Source of the DNA: DATDCV01 sp036524155
GTDB taxonomy: Bacteria > Verrucomicrobiota > Verrucomicrobiia > Limisphaerales > UBA8199
NCBI GenBank assembly: GCA_036524155.1
Contig: DATDCV010000253.1
Location: forward strand, 1 to 10,693
Direction: 5' to 3'
DNA length: 10,693 nucleotides
Shown here: piece by piece, positions 3,491 through 10,340 of the stretch
Numbering within the stretch: position 1 is the stretch's first letter
Layout: each line of letters opens with the position of its first letter
Notes under the pieces: generated by a model
The model's input: the letters and a program-made list of their open reading frames with translations, nothing else
What the model was told of the DNA's origin: nothing
Database searches by the model: none
Made by a program: the position numbers and the translations under genes

Positions 3491-4891
3491 CTATAGACCC
3501 CGCAACTTCCGTTGCGCAACCGTGCGCGACTTCGTCGCCACCAGATACCGCAGCGCGTCTGCGGCGTCGTCGCCTCCGACGCCATCCTCGTCTGCGTCCA
3601 CCTTCAGCACGTCCTCAGGCCGATTCGGATCGTGCTGGAGGCTGGGCAGCGTCTCCACCAGGCGCCCGCACCGTCGATGAATGAACAGGCGCGGCGGAAT
3701 TGGGAGGCCGACCTTCGGCTTTGCCTCTGGGTCACCAAACAATTGCAATAACTCTGCCCAACCGTTGACCCGGTCCGTATTCGCGGCCCGCAGAGTGATT
3801 CCCTCCCGCCGATACTGCTGCGCAATCGTCGTTCCATCGCTCTGCCGGCTAAAGACATCCGCTCCGGCGACGAAGCGCCGGAGCTGCTCCACGGCCAGGC
3901 CTCGCCGAGCCAGCATCGCTTTCACCGCCGCAGCATGACGCTGCGGCAACCAGAGCCGCTCTGCGTGCTCGTCCACCACGAACACGTTGCCATCACCGTC
4001 GGTGCAACCGAGCAACACGACCGTGTAGTGGGCGAAGCCGTAATCCAGCGCCGCGAACCACTCCCTCGCTCGCGTCTCGTCAAAATCGGCGACGACATGG
4101 ATGTCCCGCCGGAACGTTGTAAAGAACTGGCCTGCGGCCAGGTCCCAGTCTCCGTCCAACCAGGCCCGACGCTGCCAGCCCGTCAGCCCCTCAAGCACAC
4201 GTTGATACTCAGGGTTGTTGAAGGCATTATCACTCACGCGAGCCGGCACAAACCGCGTCTCGCGCTCGCGCCGCTCCAGAAACGGCAGGACGAACCTGGC
4301 GCGGTACCACGCATGACCAATCCCACCGGGATTGGTTGTTGAGTAGATACGTGGTCGCCAGTTCGGCTTCGACGTCCGGCAGCAGGTCGTAATGTCCTGA
4401 TGCTTCCGGCTCGACAAGGTCGTCGCCTCCTCAATCCCGATCACGTCGTATTCCAGGCCGAGGTACGCATCGATGTCCTTCTCCGCCTGGAAGTGGCCGG
4501 CAATGATTCGCGACCCGTTCCCGAAAGTGAGCACGCCGCGATAAGCCGAGAAGTCATGCTTCAACCCGCCGAACAGCCGCCGGCGCAGGTCCTCGAAGTG
4601 CTCCATGTTCGCTTTGCCAACCTTCCGCAGCAGCAGGCATTTCAACTCCGGCACCCGCTGACAATCATCGGCCCCCATCTGTGCCAGCAGCCAGTGAGAC
4701 TTCCCGCCGCCGCGGGCCCCGCCGTAGCCGACCGCCGTCGGCCCGTCGGCCAGGTCGCACAGCCGCGCCGCCGCGGACGCGGCGAGCTGTCGCTCCTGCA
4801 AGATCACACCACCACGCTCAAAGTTGTCCATCTGGTCCGGCGGACATCCAACCGAACACCCCACCGCGAAGTATCTCTCCAGCTCCGTCAT
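3491..4891 (-). CDS. terL: Terminase large subunit
   Basis: This is the ATP-driven DNA packaging motor and headful/cos-cutting nuclease of tailed phages, acting at the procapsid portal. At 466 aa it has normal family length. The ATPase domain carries the Walker A loop GGARGGGKS (57-65), Walker B YDVIGIEEA (148-156) with the catalytic Glu pair at 154-155, and the coupling motif STTNPGG (184-190). The C-terminal RNase H-fold nuclease shows acidic residues in LDYGFA (D283), GADVF (D345) and GGDDAADALRY (D441, D442, D445). The start overlaps the stop of the preceding small-terminase gene as ATGA, so translation is coupled. Both domains are intact, which argues against a decayed prophage gene. Unusually, no portal gene follows; a 53-aa coiled-coil gene and noncoding hairpins do. 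Family knowledge places it with Terminase_6/Terminase_3-like proteins; the exact clade is not determined. Confidence 0.96.
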   Translation of the reverse strand: MTELERYFAVGCSVGCPPDQMDNFERGGVILQERQLAASAAARLCDLADGPTAVGYGGARGGGKSHWLLAQMGADDCQRVPELKCLLLRKVGKANMEHFEDLRRRLFGGLKHDFSAYRGVLTFGNGSRIIAGHFQAEKDIDAYLGLEYDVIGIEEATTLSSRKHQDITTCCRTSKPNWRPRIYSTTNPGGIGHAWYRARFVLPFLERRERETRFVPARVSDNAFNNPEYQRVLEGLTGWQRRAWLDGDWDLAAGQFFTTFRRDIHVVADFDETRAREWFAALDYGFAHYTVVLLGCTDGDGNVFVVDEHAERLWLPQRHAAAVKAMLARRGLAVEQLRRFVAGADVFSRQSDGTTIAQQYRREGITLRAANTDRVNGWAELLQLFGDPEAKPKVGLPIPPRLFIHRRCGRLVETLPSLQHDPNRPEDVLKVDADEDGVGGDDAADALRYLVATKSRTVAQRKLRGL

Positions 4892-5478
4892 GCCGCACCC
4901 CCAGCCGGCAGCGCCGGTTTGACAGGCTCCGCCTGCACGTCCACCACTTCGCCAGGCAACGGCTTGCCGTAGACCTTTTTCAGAGCTGCCGCCACCTCGA
5001 CCCGGATAGGCCCGCCTTCCGGCCCCGTCACCTCAGCCCGCTCAGTTGGCTTCTCGCAGGCGCTATGTCCCAGCTTGCTCGCCAGCTCGAGCAACCGCGC
5101 GTACCCCTCGAGTGTTCCGCATCGCTCCGCTCGCGCCATCCAGCGCTTGCGAACCTCAGCAGCGAAGACCACGAGGTTCTGCCGCTCCTGCCACTCCGCT
5201 TCGCGGAGTTCCTGGTACCGCTTCGCCCAGTCCACGCCCTTCTCGCGGGTGAGTGCCTCCGCCGCCTCACGCTCCACCAGGGCCATGTGCGAGTTATAGG
5301 CCACCACCCGGGCCGGCCAGTTGAACCTGCTGGACCATTTTTCCATCAGCACCTTGCTGCGCCCCAGCTTCACAGCCGTTTTCGCCAGCGACCGTTCCGG
5401 CCCCTGGCTCAGGTAAACGCTGAACGCAGCAAAGGCCTTGTCGCCTTCCTTCCGTTGTTGCTCAAACGCTAACGCCAT
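4888..5478 (-). CDS. terS: Probable terminase small subunit, 196 aa
   Basis: The role would be recognition of the viral packaging site and delivery of DNA to the large subunit. Residues 14-63 (AFAAFSVYLSQGPERSLAKT, then AVKLGRSKVLMEKWSSRFNW) form a helix-turn-helix of the kind found in phage small terminases, with the recurrent PERSL ... KLGRSK ... EKWSSRFNW pattern. A long helical, Glu/Arg-rich middle (64-140) suits an oligomerisation region. The Pro/Ala-rich C-terminus (about 145-196) may contact the large subunit. The ATG at 5478 is preceded by AAAGGA six bases upstream; the ATG at 5484 overlaps that site and is less likely, and a far longer frame back to 5643 lacks support. The stop overlaps the large-terminase start (ATGA). 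The adjacency strengthens the call; the sequence alone would be less certain. Confidence 0.78.
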   Translation of the reverse strand: MALAFEQQRKEGDKAFAAFSVYLSQGPERSLAKTAVKLGRSKVLMEKWSSRFNWPARVVAYNSHMALVEREAAEALTREKGVDWAKRYQELREAEWQERQNLVVFAAEVRKRWMARAERCGTLEGYARLLELASKLGHSACEKPTERAEVTGPEGGPIRVEVAAALKKVYGKPLPGEVVDVQAEPVKPALPAGGAA

Positions 5479-5495
5479 ACGCATTCCTTTCGTGT

Positions 5496-5555
5496 TGCCG
5501 TAACGGCAGCGTGGGAAGGGCAACCCGACCCCAAGGAGGGTTGCTCCTTCCCCAC
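5496..5555. promoter_or_regulatory. Hairpins in the leader of the terminase genes
   Basis: Two inverted repeats lie between the helicase stop and the small-terminase ribosome binding site: TGCCG-TAA-CGGCA (5496-5508) and a longer stem in which GTGGGAAGGGCAACCC (5511-5526) pairs with GGGTTGCTCCTTCCCCAC (5538-5555), with two bulged bases. This is the only sizeable gap inside the operon (133 bp). It may attenuate or process the transcript between replication and packaging genes, or be part of a packaging recognition site. Confidence 0.55.
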
Positions 5556-5611
5556 TGCCTGTCTCGTTTCCTGCTGCATCTTCATTTAAAGGGATGTTGC
5601 AGTCCTGCAGT

Positions 5612-6649
5612 TCACTGGCCCGGCACCCAGTACAGACCGCCACCAGACCGGATTAAACCCGCCGCGACCAGCCGCTTGAGATAGGTAGCCGCCGTTCTCG
5701 GGCTCATGTTCAGAGCAGCCTTGGCTTTACTGACGATGCTGGTGAACGTCTTGCCCTCCGTGCTCACTACCGCCTCAACAAACTCCCTGTCAGAACAGAC
5801 CTTGTTTTTCGACTGGGGCCGGCGGAGCGCCTCAGGGTTCAGCTCGCTGGCGACCCGCATCAGCGGGTAATCCCACCGGACCACGAACTCATCCACCTGC
5901 GGCAGGTTTCGCAGCACAGGACTGACGGTGAAGCATTCCGGCTCTTCGTGTGGTGTCAGGACAAGGATGGAGTCAGGGTCACGCGCCCAGGCGCCGGCGC
6001 CGCTCATCCTGTCGATGGCGTTCTTGGCCGAGCTGTCCCCCTTGGCGAAGTGATGGGCCACGACCACCGCGGCCCCGGAGGACTGAGCGAGCGCCTCGAA
6101 CTCATTCATCAGGCCGGCGATCTCCCCGTTGGCGTTTTCGTCCCGGTCGCCGAGCAGCTTGTAAGCCGGGTCCAGGATGATGAGCCCAAACTGATGTCGA
6201 GCGAGCTGCTCCTCCAGTTTCGGCCGGAGCAAAGTCAGGTCCGAGCTCCGGCCCCGCAGGTTCCACAGGGCAAGGCTCTCGCCCAGCCCCTTGCACTCCG
6301 GCCTTGCTCCCGCGAGCGCATTCAGCCGCTGCGCGATGGACCACCGATGAAGTTCGAAATTGATGTAAACCACCGGCATCTTCGCGCACCGGTGGCCCCA
6401 CCACGTCTCGCCGCTGGCGACGCTGATGGCCAGGTCGAGCAGGCACCAGCTCTTGTTGCTCTTGCTGGTCCCGCCCAAAATCATCTTGCACCCGCGGTGC
6501 AGAATCCCATCCACCACCTGCGGTGGTGGCTGCGGCACGTTCGCCACGAACTCCCGCAGGAATTCGATCTCCGGCAACGGCGGCGGCACAACGCCCAGGT
6601 CAACCGCAATGTCCACCTGCTCCGAAGGATCGTAGGTTTTAATTTCCAT
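5612..6649 (-). CDS. RepA-family (AAA_25-like) replicative helicase, 345 aa
   Basis: This is a predicted hexameric RecA-fold DNA helicase of the RepA type found in plasmids and phages, which would unwind DNA at the replication fork. Visible motifs are a Walker A-like loop GGTSKSNKSW (59-68), the catalytic Glu segment VVYINFEL (93-100, E99), Walker B GLIILDPAYKLLGD (155-168, D160), and VVVAHHFAKG (195-204) with the His pair typical of this family. The C-terminus from about 285 (DREFVEAVVSTEGKTFTSIV onward through RTAATYLKRLVAAGLIR) is a winged-helix DNA-binding domain. The Walker loop has Asn where a Gly usually precedes Lys; related proteins with substituted loops exist, so activity is not excluded. 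Its ATG follows the primase stop by a single base (TAG-C-ATG), so reinitiation is likely. A primase directly upstream fits a replication pair. No Shine-Dalgarno is visible. Confidence 0.87.
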   Translation of the reverse strand: MEIKTYDPSEQVDIAVDLGVVPPPLPEIEFLREFVANVPQPPPQVVDGILHRGCKMILGGTSKSNKSWCLLDLAISVASGETWWGHRCAKMPVVYINFELHRWSIAQRLNALAGARPECKGLGESLALWNLRGRSSDLTLLRPKLEEQLARHQFGLIILDPAYKLLGDRDENANGEIAGLMNEFEALAQSSGAAVVVAHHFAKGDSSAKNAIDRMSGAGAWARDPDSILVLTPHEEPECFTVSPVLRNLPQVDEFVVRWDYPLMRVASELNPEALRRPQSKNKVCSDREFVEAVVSTEGKTFTSIVSKAKAALNMSPRTAATYLKRLVAAGLIRSGGGLYWVPGQ

Positions 6650-6650
6650 G

Positions 6651-7640
6651 CTATTGTCGCAACCAAATGAGTCGTTGCAGCCGGCCGTCGCGGAATGCGC
6701 CAGGCACCCGCACCGGTTGCGAATAAGTGAAAACTTTCGGGTCGCACCCGAACACCTCCAGCCCGGCCTTCAGCCGCTGCTCCGCCACGCGGTTCCGCGG
6801 CGCATCGAACCATCCGTGCAAGCTCTTCCCGGCCGTGTCGATAATGGCGTGCAAAGTGAAGTGCAGCCGCCGATTCAGGTACGCGAAAATCGCGCCGACC
6901 TCATCCCTGGCCAGCGAGTCCGACTCGACCACGAGGAACCGGTGCCCGCTCAGGTTCTCGTTGCTGCGGCTGTAGCAGCCAGGCTTGAAAGACGAGCCGC
7001 ACGTGTAGTTCCCCATCACTGGCCCAATCTGGTACCACTCCGCCACCGGCCGGAAATGCGCCCGGTGCTCCGCTTTACCCGAGCTGTAAACGTCGCCAAT
7101 CCACACCGTCGAGCACGCTGGCCAAAGCTTCAGCCAGGTCCGGAACTGGTCCTCGGCATCCCGCTCCGCGACCAACAACGGCGAGTCCTCGAGAATCTGC
7201 GCCATCGGCCAGCGAAAGAAGTCGAACAACCCCGGACCGAACCGCTCCGCCGCCGCGCGGAGCGTTTCCAAAAGCAACTGCTCGCCGGCTTCGCGGCCTT
7301 CGGCCCGTGCGCGGGCCCTCACAACCTCACGCGGTAGCACCACGCCACTTGCCTGGAGCACATCGCCGCTCCGCAGCATCCGCCCATCAGGCAGCCGCAG
7401 CTCCCAGGGCGACGCGCCGAGCTCCCGGCGCAGGCGCCGGTTCGCTTCGGCAACGGCCGGCGCGCACGAGGCATGAAAGCAAAAGATTGTGGGTGCTCCG
7501 TCCACGTTCACTCGACAATCCTTCTTCCCATTGTGGCTGGTGTGGAACGCCTCACCAGGGCAACGGCAAAACCCGGACACCTCGGTCTGCCAATCAATGG
7601 CGCCGAGCAACAGCTCTGCGGTTCGACGCGGGTCCTGCAT
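6651..7640 (-). CDS. Zinc-finger plus AEP-like primase, 329 aa
   Basis: This is a likely replication primase. The N-terminus has a cysteine/histidine cluster (C25, C27, H33, H36, C42, C54, H56, C59; segment TIFCFHASC at 51-59) resembling a CHC2-type primase zinc finger. The C-terminal half resembles a degenerate archaeo-eukaryotic primase (AEP) fold: FLVVESDSL (235-243) would be the acidic motif I, KSLHGWF (272-278) the s-x-H motif II, and YSQPVRVPGA (306-315) matches the arginine/proline turn common near the end of these domains. The third acidic metal ligand is not obvious. The middle (about 80-230) is unassigned and includes FFRWPMAQILEDSPLLVAER. The gene is one base upstream of the helicase. 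Start ATG 7640 is followed directly by conserved-looking sequence, and no strong Shine-Dalgarno precedes it. An alternative is a helicase-loading or origin-binding protein, which the s-x-H motif makes less likely. Confidence 0.72.
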   Translation of the reverse strand: MQDPRRTAELLLGAIDWQTEVSGFCRCPGEAFHTSHNGKKDCRVNVDGAPTIFCFHASCAPAVAEANRRLRRELGASPWELRLPDGRMLRSGDVLQASGVVLPREVVRARARAEGREAGEQLLLETLRAAAERFGPGLFDFFRWPMAQILEDSPLLVAERDAEDQFRTWLKLWPACSTVWIGDVYSSGKAEHRAHFRPVAEWYQIGPVMGNYTCGSSFKPGCYSRSNENLSGHRFLVVESDSLARDEVGAIFAYLNRRLHFTLHAIIDTAGKSLHGWFDAPRNRVAEQRLKAGLEVFGCDPKVFTYSQPVRVPGAFRDGRLQRLIWLRQ

Positions 7641-7664
7641 GGATGGTGGCCGTGCGCTAGCACT

Positions 7665-7952
7665 TCAAAAAGGCTCATCAGCCAGCGGCGCCGTCAGCAC
7701 CAGCACCGGTTTCTCATCGCCTTTGCGTGCGTTGCACACGTTGCAAAGCACCTGCAAATTTCCCTCCCGAAACTGCCGCCGATAAAAGCACATCCGCTGC
7801 GACGCCTCGCCGCGGTGGTGCCGGTCGCCCTTCGGATAGATGCAATCAAACTCAAGGTTCTCAGCCGTGCCGCAGTGTGCGCACACATTCCCAAGCAAGC
7901 TCATCAGCTCCCGCCGCTTTTGCTTTGCCCAATCTTTTTGCGCTTTAGCCAT
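7665..7952 (-). CDS. HNH endonuclease, 95 aa
   Basis: This is a small metal-dependent nuclease with a beta-beta-alpha-metal core. C24-x-x-C27 (VCAHCG) and C70-x-x-C73 (LCNVCN) form the structural zinc site. D36 and the H45-H46 pair in KGDRHHRG supply the first catalytic His region, and EGNLQVLC followed by CNARKGD gives the later Asn residues (N65, N74), an HNN-type variant. The N-terminal basic helix (KAQKDWAKQKRRELMSLL) may bind DNA. In phages, free-standing HNH genes near terminases can assist cos cleavage (as with HK97-type gp74), or act as homing nucleases. Here it sits within the replication block, three bases past its upstream neighbour, rather than beside the terminase. The tidy spacing suggests an operon member rather than a recent intruder. 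No Shine-Dalgarno is clear. Confidence 0.86.
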   Translation of the reverse strand: MAKAQKDWAKQKRRELMSLLGNVCAHCGTAENLEFDCIYPKGDRHHRGEASQRMCFYRRQFREGNLQVLCNVCNARKGDEKPVLVLTAPLADEPF

Positions 7953-7955
7953 GAC

Positions 7956-8198
7956 TCAAAGCCCAAGCTCCGGCTCGCAGTACTGCCTCGCCGCTCGAAT
8001 GAAATCCGCCGGCCTTTTGCAGACCTCCGCCGCAACGTGCGGCGGCAGGTAAAACAGATTTTTCGCCCCGTAACGCGCCCCGATGAACCTCAGGATTTGC
8101 CCCTCGGTTACCGGGTCGCCTCCCACCAGGCGCTCGATGCGCTGGACGGTGGCGGCTGAAAGCCGCCCCGTCCCAACGCCGCTTTCATTGACGCCCAT
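7956..8198 (-). CDS. Conserved-looking small phage protein, 80 aa
   Basis: I recognise a style but no function. After a flexible N-terminus (MGVNESGVGTG), it has a helical RLSAATVQRIERLVGG, a second helix TEGQILRFIGARYG, and a segment KNLFYLPPHVAAEVCKRPAD that looks strongly constrained, ending FIRAARQYCEPELGL. It could be a small all-helical DNA-binding or adaptor protein. The ATG at 8198 shares one base with the exonuclease stop (TGATG); a GTG one codon earlier would give a GTGA overlap instead, and the ATG is preferred. The HNH gene starts three bases after its stop. Tight packing next to the exonuclease suggests a partner in recombination or in control of the nuclease, but that is inference. 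Confidence 0.7.
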   Translation of the reverse strand: MGVNESGVGTGRLSAATVQRIERLVGGDPVTEGQILRFIGARYGAKNLFYLPPHVAAEVCKRPADFIRAARQYCEPELGL

Positions 8199-9028
8199 CA
8201 CGCGGCCGTCAGAACGGGCAACGCACCGGCCACCGGTGCAACCCGAGGGTCATAGCACTTCTCGTTGCGCCAGATGACCAGCGCCGCCTCGAAGGATTCC
8301 AAACCCGCCCGCAGCTCCTCTTCGCTCCAGGCACGCTCGACCAACTCGCTCGCCTCAGTCGAGTTGACGATGACGCTCATGCAGGCCACTGGCTTGCCGA
8401 TGGCTCGCCGATACGCCGCCAACTGCTGGCACCACGACCCGTAGGCGCGGGCTGTGTTGCCTGGCTTCACGCCCTGCGTTTTGTAGTCCACCAGCGTCAG
8501 CCCGTGCTGCTGGTGCTCGACCAGCACGTCCGCCGTGCCCGCGTAGCCCAGCTCGACGTTGACCAGCACGCGCTCAGTCCAGACCATGCGAATGCAATTC
8601 GCCTGAAACCAATCCCGGTGCCGATTCAACCAGGCCGCGTACGGGCCGGTCGGATCCACCTCCAGCGTCTTGGCCACGTGCTCGGCCCCGGCGTGAAACG
8701 CCGACCCGAACTCCGCCGCGCCCTTCACCTGGCTCTGCGCGTCCTCAACAACGCGCTTGGCAAACACACCCAGGTCTTCACCGTCCCGGCGCGGCAGCGT
8801 CAGGGCCGCAAGGACCGCCTGCGTCATCTTCCACTCGACCAGCTCGGGCTTGTTGATGACCCCCAGCACATTTGTAACGCTCGGCAGCAGGCCGAGCTTG
8901 CGCGCGTCTCGCAGCGTTGTCGGCCGCATGGTGGCCGACTGCAAAGTCCCTTTTGCCGACGGAACGGAGTGCAACGGCTCGCCGTCGCGCCGGTACCAGT
9001 GCGCGCTCTCCGAGTTGAACAGTTTCAT
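8198..9028 (-). CDS. PD-(D/E)XK exonuclease (RecB/lambda-exonuclease type), 276 aa
   Basis: This is a predicted DNA exonuclease for phage recombination or end processing. The core motifs are in the expected order: helix GAAEFGSAFHAGAEH (103-117, H112), a strand with GYAGTADVLV (161-170, metal-binding D167), the LTLVDYKTQG strand (177-186, D181-x-K183), and the helix WCQQLAAYRRA (199-209) with the conserved Gln/Tyr found in RecB, Cas4 and YqaJ-like nucleases. The start at 9028 is decided by a strong GGGAGGTG four bases upstream; a longer frame to 9460 runs through two other genes. The start overlaps the upstream gene stop as ATGA. With the nearby ssDNA-binding candidate, this is compatible with a Red-like recombination set, although no annealing protein is evident in the window. 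Confidence 0.88.
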   Translation of the reverse strand: MKLFNSESAHWYRRDGEPLHSVPSAKGTLQSATMRPTTLRDARKLGLLPSVTNVLGVINKPELVEWKMTQAVLAALTLPRRDGEDLGVFAKRVVEDAQSQVKGAAEFGSAFHAGAEHVAKTLEVDPTGPYAAWLNRHRDWFQANCIRMVWTERVLVNVELGYAGTADVLVEHQQHGLTLVDYKTQGVKPGNTARAYGSWCQQLAAYRRAIGKPVACMSVIVNSTEASELVERAWSEEELRAGLESFEAALVIWRNEKCYDPRVAPVAGALPVLTAA

Positions 9029-9234
9029 GCGCACCTCCCGGTGGCCGCCCGCAAGGACCCGCGCCGCCACACGGCGACGCCGAGCCGGTCCTTCACCAAA
9101 ACGTGGCTGATGTTTCCGCGCCGCATATCGGCGAGGACGCCATCCAGCATCCCGCGCTCCTCCGGCAGACGGTATCTGCCGGTAAGAGCACGGTAGCCGG
9201 CGGCCTTCGCCCCTCTTTTGTTCATTGTTGTCAT
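9025..9234 (-). CDS. Small uncharacterised protein, 69 aa
   Basis: I do not recognise this protein. It is basic, with GYRALTGRYRLPEERGMLDG (13-32) followed by a helix and a probable beta hairpin ISHVLVKDRLGVAVWRRG (42-59). The stop overlaps the exonuclease start (ATGA) and the exonuclease Shine-Dalgarno lies within its last codons, so it is likely a genuine coupled gene. The start is uncertain: the ATGs at 9234 and 9225 both lack a clear ribosome binding site. It lies 39 bp after the ssDNA-binding candidate. A role with the exonuclease or ssDNA-binding protein is possible from position only. Confidence 0.62.
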   Translation of the reverse strand: MTTMNKRGAKAAGYRALTGRYRLPEERGMLDGVLADMRRGNISHVLVKDRLGVAVWRRGSLRAATGRCA

Positions 9235-9273
9235 GGAATGATGTCGTCAGGGTCTTGTTGGCCGCGGCTGAGG

Positions 9274-9918
9274 TCAGAAACCGACTTCCGGGTCGAACTC
9301 CGGTTCCGGCGCCTGATGGCCGGTGCGGCTCGCACCAGGCGCCGCGCTTTTGGGCGCACCACTCGCCGCCGGAGCGGCATGCGCGGGACCCGTCGGACGA
9401 GCTGCGCTCGCCACCGCCGCAGGCGCCGCCTGCAGGCCAATCGCTTCCTTCGCTTTCCACTCCGCGATCCGCTGGCGCGCCAACGCCGGGTCGTACGAAC
9501 CAGAAGCGACCAGCCGCTTCGTGGGCTTGCTCACCGCATCAATCGACGCGTAGGTCCGGCCCACCATGTTCTGCTGGTGACTAATGACCAGCGTGCAGTT
9601 CGCCCCGATGAGCTTCGCCAGGTCGATGCTCTCCCCCGGCACCACGGGACGACCCCGCCACTTGCCCAGGAACTCCGCGAGCTTCGCTTTCGGGTGCAGG
9701 CTCGCCGTGAAGGTCTTCGTGATAATGCAGTTTTTGCCGTCCTCATTGCGCTGCTCAGTCTCGAAGACCACCCGCACCTTGTTGACCAGGCGCCGCTGGC
9801 CCTGGAACTCCGATTCGACCAACCCCAGGTCAATCACATCGACGCAGACCGCCGGGTGAATGCCTTCGACATGCGGCTTAAAATCGCCACCCGCTTTTGA
9901 TTCAAGTACAAGACTCAT
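9274..9918 (-). CDS. Putative phage ssDNA-binding protein, 214 aa
   Basis: The ordered part (about 1-155) is strand-rich (GIHPAVCVDVIDLGL, 19-33; RLVNKVRVVFETE, 43-55; GKNCIITKTFTASL, 61-74; GANCTLVISHQQN, 105-117). This resembles DUF669-like or OB-fold phage proteins that accompany recombination nucleases. An Ala/Pro/Gly-rich linker (about 161-203) follows, then the acidic C-terminus EPEFDPEVGF (205-214) with a terminal Phe. Folded domain, flexible linker and acidic aromatic tip is the layout of bacterial SSB and T7 gp2.5, where the tip recruits replication partners. That layout, rather than direct homology, supports the call. The start at 9918 overlaps the nuclease stop (ATGA), with AAAGGA further upstream. 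A 314-aa frame extending to 10218 overlaps the nuclease and is not favoured. An alternative is a structural protein of unknown type. Confidence 0.6.
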   Translation of the reverse strand: MSLVLESKAGGDFKPHVEGIHPAVCVDVIDLGLVESEFQGQRRLVNKVRVVFETEQRNEDGKNCIITKTFTASLHPKAKLAEFLGKWRGRPVVPGESIDLAKLIGANCTLVISHQQNMVGRTYASIDAVSKPTKRLVASGSYDPALARQRIAEWKAKEAIGLQAAPAAVASAARPTGPAHAAPAASGAPKSAAPGASRTGHQAPEPEFDPEVGF

Positions 9919-10340
9919 CTGTCTTTTTTCCTTTCTTCGTTGTTGTTGTTTTCCTTTTTCGGTAGGGCGTCGCTCTCCGAGCGCGCCGCTCCCAAAGCGT
10001 TTTCTTCGTTGCCTCCGTTGCCTTCTGTGAAGTCCCCTCTCAGCAGCCGGAAAAATGTTTCGGCCTCCATGGTCACCAACCACGGCCGGAAGCGCCGGCG
10101 GTGCGCGACGACAGCCACCTTGCCCGTGCCATCCCGCCGGGCCTGGTCCATCGCCTCCTCGATGTTCAGCCGCTCGACCGCCTTGACCTCGAAGTGGATC
10201 CAGGGCAGGGAATCGCACACCACATCAGGGGAGTCAGGAGAACCGCAGAACTGCTGCCCGCGCCGCGCTGCGTAGCCGTTAGCTCGCAACTCATCGCGCC
10301 ACTGCCGCTCGCCGCGCTTGCCTTTCTCGCGGGAGTTCAC
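9915..10340 (-). CDS. Hjc/VRR-type PD-(D/E)XK nuclease (possible Holliday-junction resolvase), 141 aa
   Basis: The N-terminal region GKRGERQWRDELRANGY (7-23) supplies the helix with catalytic E11. RRGQQFCGSPDSPDVV (26-41) holds the metal-binding Asp (D39). FEVKAVERLNI (50-60) holds the E51-x-K53 pair, followed by EAMDQARRD, the usual helix after the core. This is the arrangement of archaeal-type Hjc resolvases and VRR-NUC/Hjc-like phage nucleases, which resolve branched DNA before packaging. From about residue 104 the C-terminus is low-complexity (Gly/Asn/Glu/Lys, including NNNNEERKKDR). The start is GTG at 10340, giving a GTGA overlap with the HTH gene. It could instead be a restriction-type or repair nuclease, but the operon context favours recombination. 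Confidence 0.76.
   Translation of the reverse strand: MNSREKGKRGERQWRDELRANGYAARRGQQFCGSPDSPDVVCDSLPWIHFEVKAVERLNIEEAMDQARRDGTGKVAVVAHRRRFRPWLVTMEAETFFRLLRGDFTEGNGGNEENALGAARSESDALPKKENNNNEERKKDR

Noticed and set aside
5469..5585. A 38-aa minus-strand frame (MKMQQETRQAVGKEQPSLGS...) between helicase and small terminase
   Set aside because: It contains both leader hairpins, has poor codon bias and overlaps the small-terminase start; no clear ribosome binding site.
7665..7952. The HNH gene plus structured noncoding DNA as an IscB/HEARO (OMEGA) system
   Set aside because: The protein is only 95 aa, has no RuvC-like or PLMP domain, and lies over 5 kb from the hairpin block inside a coupled operon.
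8198..9460. A 420-aa version of the exonuclease, and a 314-aa version of the ssDNA-binding candidate (9274-10218)
   Set aside because: Both extensions run through well-supported genes in other frames; the strong ribosome binding site at the shorter exonuclease start and the ATGA overlaps decide for the short forms.
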